A DNA stretch of 12,756 nt from Chromera velia (taxonomy: Eukaryota > Sar > Chromeraceae): NCBI GenBank assembly GCA_018398765.1, contig JAHBMJ010003157.1:1-12756 (forward strand), read 5' to 3'. Positions 8,422 through 12,756 of the stretch are shown piece after piece (the stretch's first letter is position 1; the number at the start of each line of letters is the position of its first letter). A program made the position numbers and the translations under genes. The notes beneath the pieces were generated by a model. That model saw only the letters and a list, made by a program, of their open reading frames with translations, was not told the DNA's origin and did not search any database.

Positions 8422-8931
8422 CTACACCGTTTTGTTATAGTAAACCTTCTGTCGTCCATCTACAGCAGGAGGGGCACAAGGGGCCCCTTCTAGCCTAAGG
8501 GTCTGCTCAGGAGGGAAGTAGCCACGTTCTCCAGGTCTTTTGACTGGGAGAGCATAAACTGAAGGAATTTCTTTGACAATGTGAGAAGACAGAAGAGGGA
8601 TGAGGGAAAGCGTAAGCAAATGAATTGGAAAAGTTTGGGGAACTGAGTTTAAAGAAAGAGTTTTGATGGGGTGTTTAAAGCAGGAGTTCTTTGAAGGGAT
8701 GGAAGGTGTGTGGGATTGCACTTCTGCATAATTAAGGTCTTTCTGATTAAAAGGGTAGCCTTTTTTTAATGAAAGAACTGAAGTGTCTCGAAGGTTCTGC
8801 CCTGCATGCCCTCTGTCTCTTTTCTTTCTTTTTTGATTGTCGAACCTGTTGTGAAGCCGCGATTGATCAGCTGTATCAGGGTGATCGAAGTTGTGCCTAT
8901 TTTCGTTGCTGGTAGTCTTAGGATGGAACAA
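8422..8931 (-). other. Unidentified 169-codon open frame with no ATG
   Basis: This minus-strand frame stays open for about 510 nt but has no Met codon; its upstream limit uses TTG. The first third is rich in N, H, R and K (for example RFDNQKRKKRDRGHAGQNLR), as in nucleic-acid-binding tails. The last part reads YALPVKRPGERGYFPPEQ. Composition is not the low-complexity S/L/F or R/K/E seen in microsatellite-derived frames. It could be an internal exon or a fragment of a mobile element in reverse orientation. I do not recognise the family and give no function. Confidence 0.25.
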
Positions 8932-9442
8932 ATCGACAAACTAAGTTAGATCTGTCTCTCATATGTGGGGATGCGGCATACATGAAAAAACCTTCAATCA
9001 TCATTGAAGAAGAAGTTGAGGAAGGGAAAAAGAAGACCACAACGCTCATTCATAGATAGTAATAGATAGGCAGAGTTGACCACGCGAACACATGGAGAAT
9101 GAGAGGTATTAATTTTTGTCCATCGTGAGTAGTATAAGCTAGGCGCGGTGGCCTAGTCCGAGGGGCTTGCGCTTGCAACAGATTGGCCGTAATAGACGGA
9201 CAGGACCTATGCCTATAGGCAAGATGCATACTGGTCTCCGACAAAGGACCAGAGAGACACTAAAGAATATCTCACTCATGCAGCCGCCCCGGAGTGTGCA
9301 TGCCATGCACGAAGACTTGTGATATGAACATCTGAGATATGTAACTCTTTAATAACAATTCGGAGGAGCTCTCAAGCACGGTTAAGGGAGAGGGGCAAAG
9401 ACCCTGAAAAGAAAAGAGCGCGTTTGGTTGTACACAAGAGAA
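8932..9442. other. Interval with a possible tRNA-derived SINE, otherwise no gene
   Basis: Apart from the tRNA-like segment near 9145-9195, I see no coding sequence or strong repeat. Short open frames on both strands have no recognisable content. The right end leads into the candidate first exon of the PH-domain gene, so its promoter may lie here. Confidence 0.35.
9145..9195 (+). repeat. tRNA-like segment with an A-box (SINE head candidate)
   Basis: The string gcgcggtggcctagtccg resembles the 5' part of Ser/Leu-type tRNAs. It fits an RNA polymerase III A-box (TRGCNNAGYNGG) at 11 of 12 positions. A short stem, ttgc/gcaa, follows where an anticodon arm could be. No good B-box (GWTCRANNC) is found downstream, so it is not a functional tRNA gene. 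It could be a decayed SINE head or chance. Confidence 0.25.
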
Positions 9443-9547
9443 ATGTCCATCCAAAGGAAAAGGGCGCTCCCTCTTGGTGTCAAGAGCTTGACGGAAGATG
9501 CCCTCCTCAGAGTTGTGGACGTGCGAGTTGAGGATGCTCTTGCTTAT
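9443..9547 (+). CDS. Candidate first coding exon of the PH-domain gene
   Basis: ATG at 9443 (context agaaATGtcc) opens 35 codons without low-complexity bias, including LTEDALLRVVDVRVEDALAY. It ends before gtcagt at 9548, the same donor form used by exon 11783-11827. The phase 0 end matches the next candidate exon at 10238. If not spliced, the frame runs on to TGA at about 9631 and would be a 63-residue peptide. Nothing recognisable; the link to the downstream exons is inferred from phase only. Confidence 0.3.
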
Positions 9548-10720
9548 GTCAGTCTGACCATGCTGGCTCCGCTGTTCATGGAGTACTCTTTGGCCCTCTT
9601 TCTCATGCAGACAGCTTTTTCCTCCGTCTGACTCTTTCGCTCAGTATCCACTCTACAAAGCCGGAGCGCAAACCTCCTTGCCGTCTCCTTTTGCTTCTGT
9701 TTGTTGCGTCCACTCGATTTCTCTTCTCCCGAAAGATGGCGGGCGAGATTGCTGCAACACCCAGAATTACTGTGCCTGCTTCTGTTCCTGTTTGTTGTCC
9801 TTTCCCCTTCCCCCACTGGACTCCACTCTTTGAGTTGCTCCGTCCAGACCATGCAACCTTTTGTTGCCTGTGAAGATCGAGATGTAGACGGGTCGATACC
9901 GTCCGTCTGTATGCTTGCTTGCCTGCATGCAACTCCGTGCTACATGCTGATTTCATTTGGCTAGTTCTGCCGAATGATGCCTAAAGAGCTAAGAGAGGGT
10001 GCCTTTTGTTTTGCGTCGACGTAAGGAGAAGCAGTGTGTTCGTGATTGCCACCGCATTTCCACCGCCTCTGATCAGTCCCATAAGCTCATACCTGCCCTA
10101 GTTTTCTCGGCGCGATTCTCGGGGAAATGATGCGCCTGCATTGCCCCCTCTGAACGATCACTGTCATTCTGCAATGAGAGAATTGATCGTCACCCACGTT
10201 GTTTATCCTTTCCTTCTTTTTTCCTTTGGTTGTGCAGTGCGGCCAACGGAGACGGCTCTTGAAAACGACTGAGGGATTCGTCAAACGAAAGGTCGACCGC
10301 CCGTCGTTGGAATCGTCAGAGTGCGTGTAAATTTGTCCATGCAAATCATGTGTGTTCTTTCTACCCATTTCTTGAAAGCACTTTTAAGCGTTGCAGGCAG
10401 AGAGGGGGTAACGGGGAGGGGGAACGCACGAGAAGGCAGAGGGGGAAAGAGACAATGCCAGTCAAGCCAGCAAGAGTGGGAGTCTCCAAGTTGTAAGTTT
10501 CTTTTACCTCAGCCGAGTCCAGCGGATAGCCGCTACCGGAACCTCTGTACGCTCAAACAAAGACTCGCGAATCAAGACTGGCTGAAAAGAATGTGTGCGT
10601 CCCTGAATCTGTCTGTTGGGTCTTCACGGATTTCGCATTCTTGTTCTTCAGGGCAAAAAACAAGCGGGGAAAGAAATGGGTGGCAAAACATATTAAAACC
10701 TGGAAGAAAGACGAGAAGAA

Positions 10721-10762
<42 letters not shown>

Positions 10763-12501
10763 AGAAAGAAACAAAGAAACAAAGACATGAAGAAAGAAAG
10801 GAAAGAAAGAAAAAAAAAAGGAAGGAAGAAAGGCGGAAGGCGAAAAAAAAAAAAGGAAAGAAAGGAATCCGTGCCCATGAGCCTCCATTTCTCCTCTCAC
10901 TACTATTTCCATCACAGACCCCCCCCCCTCTTTTTTTTCACTCTTTTGTTTTGTCCCCGTTTTTGCAGCACTTCCGTGATTTCATCATCGAGGATTTCAA
11001 GATCCAATGGATCTCTCCAAAGAAAAAAGCATCCAAAACTTGCAGTCAGTCAGGCGGTCGGACGCTGAGAGGGAGACAGTTTGACAGGAAAGATCCGACT
11101 CATGTTGATATGGCATTCAGCTTTTCGTGCACTCAGTCATTCATTCAGTCATTTTTTCATTTCTTCCTTCCTTCCTTTTGTTTTTTCTGTATGATCCACA
11201 ACAGATAGATACCCCCCCGTACCCACCAAGAATGAAAGACCCCAATCCATGCAAAAGAAGAAAATACATAAACAGAACACACACAGCTGCGTGCTTGTTC
11301 ACCGTCACATATACCCTCACTTCTTCTTGTTCTTGCAAAAACAGTTCAGGTAGGGGATATTTCCCGTCTGCTTTCCGGGACCGACGCCGACTCCGCCTTC
11401 GTCAAGCGCAACAAATCCCGGGAGGTCCAGGAACTCTCTCTCGAATTGCACACCCGACAGAGACCACTCAGGCTCACATGCAGCTCTACCGAGGTAGGCA
11501 GGTACTCAGTGCGTTCCTTTGTCTCTGGAATGTCTCTTTTGTGTATTTCATCAGCCACTTCACACCTAGAAGTCCGCCAGTCCCTCTCCACCCTTCTGGT
11601 CAATATTCCCATATGGTATGCTCCACCAGTGAACGCACAGACAACCGAAGAAGTCTTTCTCCGTTGTTTCGCCAGGGGCTCTGTTTTCTTGCATTTCTTT
11701 CATACTCTCTACGTCTGGGCTCATCCGCATGAATGACTGTCATCCTTTTTCTTTTCCGCCGTTTCGCCTCGCTGTGGCGCAGGAGTGGAAGTTCTTTATG
11801 GTGGCCATCGCCTCTCTGATGGATCAGGTCAGTCAGTCAGTCAGTCAGGGGCACTGATGGAAAGGTGGGGGGTTCCCTTCTCCGCTTTTCTTTCTTTGTT
11901 CTGTTCCCTCCTTCCTTTCCCTTTGCTGCCTTGCGTCCTTTTTGGTCTGCTTTATTTGCTCTTGCGTTCTTTAATCCTTTCTCTTGCGTTCTGCGCGTTT
12001 GTGTTTTCCTTTCTCTTTTTGTTCGTTGGACGCTCGAGTCTGACAGAGAAACACCCCCCTCTGCTTTTGTTTTATTTTTTGTGTACTCTTTTTCGCTGTC
12101 AGTTTGATGCCTGGGGCAGGGGGGCGAAGGGCAAAGGGGAGAGAGCGAGGATGGAGGATTAAAAAACACATAGGAAGAAGGGAGAGAATCAAGGAAAGAT
12201 CGAAGACAAGACGGAAGGCGGGCTGGCGGGAATGGGAGAGAGGAAGGAAGGAAGGAACGGAGGAAAGAAATCGTGACAGAGAGTAAAATGCCTCAACCGC
12301 ATTTGCTTCCTCGTGCGCGCCCTCCATCCACCCACTTTATGCACTTACACACTGTGATAGACTCTCTGAATGGTCACTTAATTCCTCCATCATCCCTTCA
12401 AACAAGGATGCAGGTGGAGCGGCAAGCAAAGGAAGCCAAGTGTGCGATCAGCGGGTTCCTCAAACAGCAGTGGGCACTGGCGGATGTGGATGGCACAGGT
12501 C

Positions 12502-12547
<46 letters not shown>

Positions 12548-12680
12548 CATCTCCTTCTTCTCTCCCTTCCTTTCACTGTTTCTTTGGGTCCTTCTCTGAT
12601 TCTATTCCGCAGCCTGTCAGATGTGTCGGCTTTCTGCAAGTCTGTGTTTGCGTTCCTACGCCTGTGGTGTTGACGGAAAG
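9443..12680 (+). CDS. PH-domain plus EF-hand-like protein, candidate phosphoinositide phospholipase C N-terminus (3' partial)
   Basis: The model joins 9443-9547, 10238-10324, 10513-10592, 10652-10721, 10969-11044, 11345-11493, 11783-11827, 12414-12498 and 12613-12680, with all junctions phase-compatible. The best part is 10652-11827. It reads WKKDEKKHFRDFIIED, then FKIQWISPKKK, then DISRLLSG, then LELHTRQRPLRLTC, and ends EEWKFFMVAIASLMDQ. This is the strand order of a PH domain, with the conserved Trp in the C-terminal helix. Exon 12414-12498 follows with FLKQQWALADVDGT, resembling the first EF-hand of PI-PLC, which follows the PH domain there. The X/Y catalytic and C2 domains would be right of the window. 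Exons 1-3 are weaker, and the last exon has a frame problem described separately. Other PH/EF-hand proteins remain possible. Confidence 0.5.
10238..10324 (+). CDS. Candidate exon 2 of the PH-domain gene
   Basis: It follows a pyrimidine tract ending tgtgcag. Only one of the three frames is open, giving a basic peptide, CGQRRRLLKTTEGFVKRKVD and onward. Two donors are possible: gtgcgt at 10321 or gtgtaa at 10325. The second keeps phase 0 with the next candidate exon. Confidence 0.42.
10513..10592 (+). CDS. Candidate exon 3 of the PH-domain gene
   Basis: The acceptor is ttacctcag. The open frame reads DSRYRNLCTLKQRLANQDW and ends before gtgtgc (or gtccct, 6 nt further, same phase). The two bases left over join the first base of exon 10652 in frame. 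Not a domain I recognise; probably the linker just before the PH domain. Confidence 0.42.
10652..10721 (+). CDS. PH-domain gene exon 4 (first strand of the PH domain)
   Basis: The acceptor ttgttcttcag and donor AAA/gtgagag enclose AKNKRGKKWVAKHIKTWKKD and EKK, a strongly basic segment. Its phase 0 end reads straight into HFRDFII of the next exon, giving the expected beta1-beta2 of a PH fold. The basic residues are where inositol-lipid-binding PH domains carry Lys/Arg. The donor merges into a (GA)n run. Confidence 0.55.
10722..10755. repeat. (GA)n microsatellite starting at a 5' splice site
   Basis: The donor gtgagag of exon 4 runs without interruption into about 15 GA units. Purine-rich A/G sequence continues to about 10865. 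Confidence 0.8.
10969..11044 (+). CDS. PH-domain gene exon 5
   Basis: The acceptor ccgtttttgcag is excellent. The frame reads HFRDFIIEDFKIQWISPKKK and ends ASKTC plus one base before gtcagtcagg. F.L...L.W.S..K is the beta2-beta3 signature of PH domains. The phase 1 end pairs with TT of the next exon to give Ile. Confidence 0.6.
11345..11493 (+). CDS. PH-domain gene exon 6
   Basis: The acceptor is aaaacag and the donor GAG/gtaggc. After two bases completing Ile, the frame reads QVGDISRLLSGTDADSAFVK, then RNKSREVQ, then LSLELHTRQRPLRLTCSSTE. These correspond to the I..DI..I..G strand, a variable loop, and the two strands leading to the C-terminal helix of a PH domain. GC at third positions is high, unlike the flanking introns. 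Confidence 0.6.
11783..11827 (+). CDS. PH-domain gene exon 7 (C-terminal helix)
   Basis: A 45-nt exon, phase 0 at both ends, between gtggcgcag and gtcagtcagtcag. With the last Glu of exon 6 it encodes EEWKFFMVAIASLMDQ, the amphipathic C-terminal PH helix with its near-invariant Trp. Confidence 0.6.
11828..11848. repeat. (GTCA)n repeat starting at a 5' splice site
   Basis: Five tandem gtca units begin exactly at the donor of exon 7, so each unit repeats a usable gtcagt donor 4 nt further on. Confidence 0.8.
11849..12413 (+). other. Intron 7 remainder, no exon seen
   Basis: Pyrimidine-rich until about 12100, then purine-rich with a (GGAA)n run near 12240-12255. A gctgtcag at about 12095-12102 resembles an acceptor, but no in-phase exon follows. 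The 60-125-codon open frames are compositionally driven. Confidence 0.45.
12414..12498 (+). CDS. PH-domain gene exon 8 (EF-hand-like start)
   Basis: The acceptor is aaggatgcag. In phase 0 it reads VERQAKEAKCAISGFLKQQW and ALADVDGT, then one base before gtctctct. W..AD.D.. fits the entering helix and first Ca-loop positions of an EF-hand as found after the PH domain in PI-PLC. The donor opens into a (CT)n run of about 45 nt. Confidence 0.5.
12499..12544. repeat. (CT)n microsatellite starting at a 5' splice site
   Basis: The donor of exon 8, gtctctct, is the start of a nearly pure CT run of about 45 nt with one interruption. Confidence 0.85.
12613..12680 (+). CDS. Candidate exon 9 of the PH-domain gene; frame uncertain
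   Basis: The acceptor is ttctattccgcag and the donor AAG/gtgtga. Splicing from exon 8 in phase gives a Cys-rich reading, ACQMCRLSASLCLRSYACGV and DGK, which does not continue an EF-hand. Another frame of the same segment reads LSDVSAFCKSVFAFL, which does look like an EF-hand loop end and exiting helix. It would need one extra base at the junction and meets TGA at 12671. The exon boundaries, or the sequence here, may be off by one. Confidence 0.28.
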
Positions 12681-12696
12681 GTGTGAGTAGATATTG

Positions 12697-12730
<34 letters not shown>

Positions 12731-12756
12731 GTGCGTGTGTGTGTGTGTGTGTGTGT
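12697..12756. repeat. (GT)n microsatellite at the right edge
   Basis: About 60 nt of GT units with two GC interruptions, running off the window. It begins 16 nt after the donor gtgtga of candidate exon 9. Confidence 0.9.

Noticed and set aside
9603-9956. 117-codon minus-strand frame and the plus-strand ATG at 9736 (MAGEIAATPRITVPA)
   Set aside because: Both are open but neither has a recognisable motif or a good in-phase splice partner. The plus-strand one remains a remote alternative first exon for the PH-domain gene.
1-12756. CRISPR arrays, bacterial operons, rRNA or intact tRNA genes
   Set aside because: No regularly spaced repeats with unique spacers, no rRNA-like conserved stretches and no complete tRNA with both A- and B-boxes.

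Overview
The window looks like nuclear DNA from an intron-rich unicellular eukaryote. Exons are short and joined by GT..AG introns with pyrimidine tracts and (T/C)GCAG acceptors. Non-coding DNA is full of microsatellites (CT, GT/CA, GA, GGAA, GTCA, ATGG). There is no bacterial operon structure and no ribosome binding sites. A complex alga or alveolate, for example a chromerid, would fit this style, but that is inference and no feature here settles it.

Layout. (1) 384-991, plus strand: the last two exons of a gene whose C-terminus resembles a DEAD-box RNA helicase. (2) 992-3240: about 2.2 kb of purine- and pyrimidine-rich, repeat-laden DNA with one weak candidate exon. (3) 3241-4133: an AT-rich island with no gene, bracketed by CAAT/ATTG-type repeats. 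(4) 6619-4134, minus strand: the best gene in the window. It has three exons that join in frame to 391 codons and encodes a predicted type II membrane glycosyltransferase with a DxD motif. Its first intron holds a 230-nt compound microsatellite. (5) 6632-9442: a transposon graveyard. Two diverged copies of the same retroelement C-terminal domain lie here, separated by a ~260-bp inverted-repeat element with a likely target-site duplication. A Met-less minus-strand open frame and a tRNA-like SINE candidate follow. (6) About 9443 (less certainly) or 10238 to the right edge, plus strand: exons of a multi-exon gene, joined by phase-compatible splicing. They encode a PH domain followed by an EF-hand-like segment, the N-terminal order of a phosphoinositide-specific phospholipase C. 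The catalytic part would lie beyond the window.

How the parts relate. The helicase and glycosyltransferase genes converge (tail to tail) on regions 2-3, and the glycosyltransferase and PH-domain genes diverge around the transposon-rich region 5. No shared pathway is apparent. The most unusual feature is that several predicted 5' splice sites run straight into microsatellites built from the donor motif itself (GTGA, GTCA, GTGAGAG, GTCTCT). All gene models rest on reading splice sites and phases by eye; no alignment or transcript data were available.
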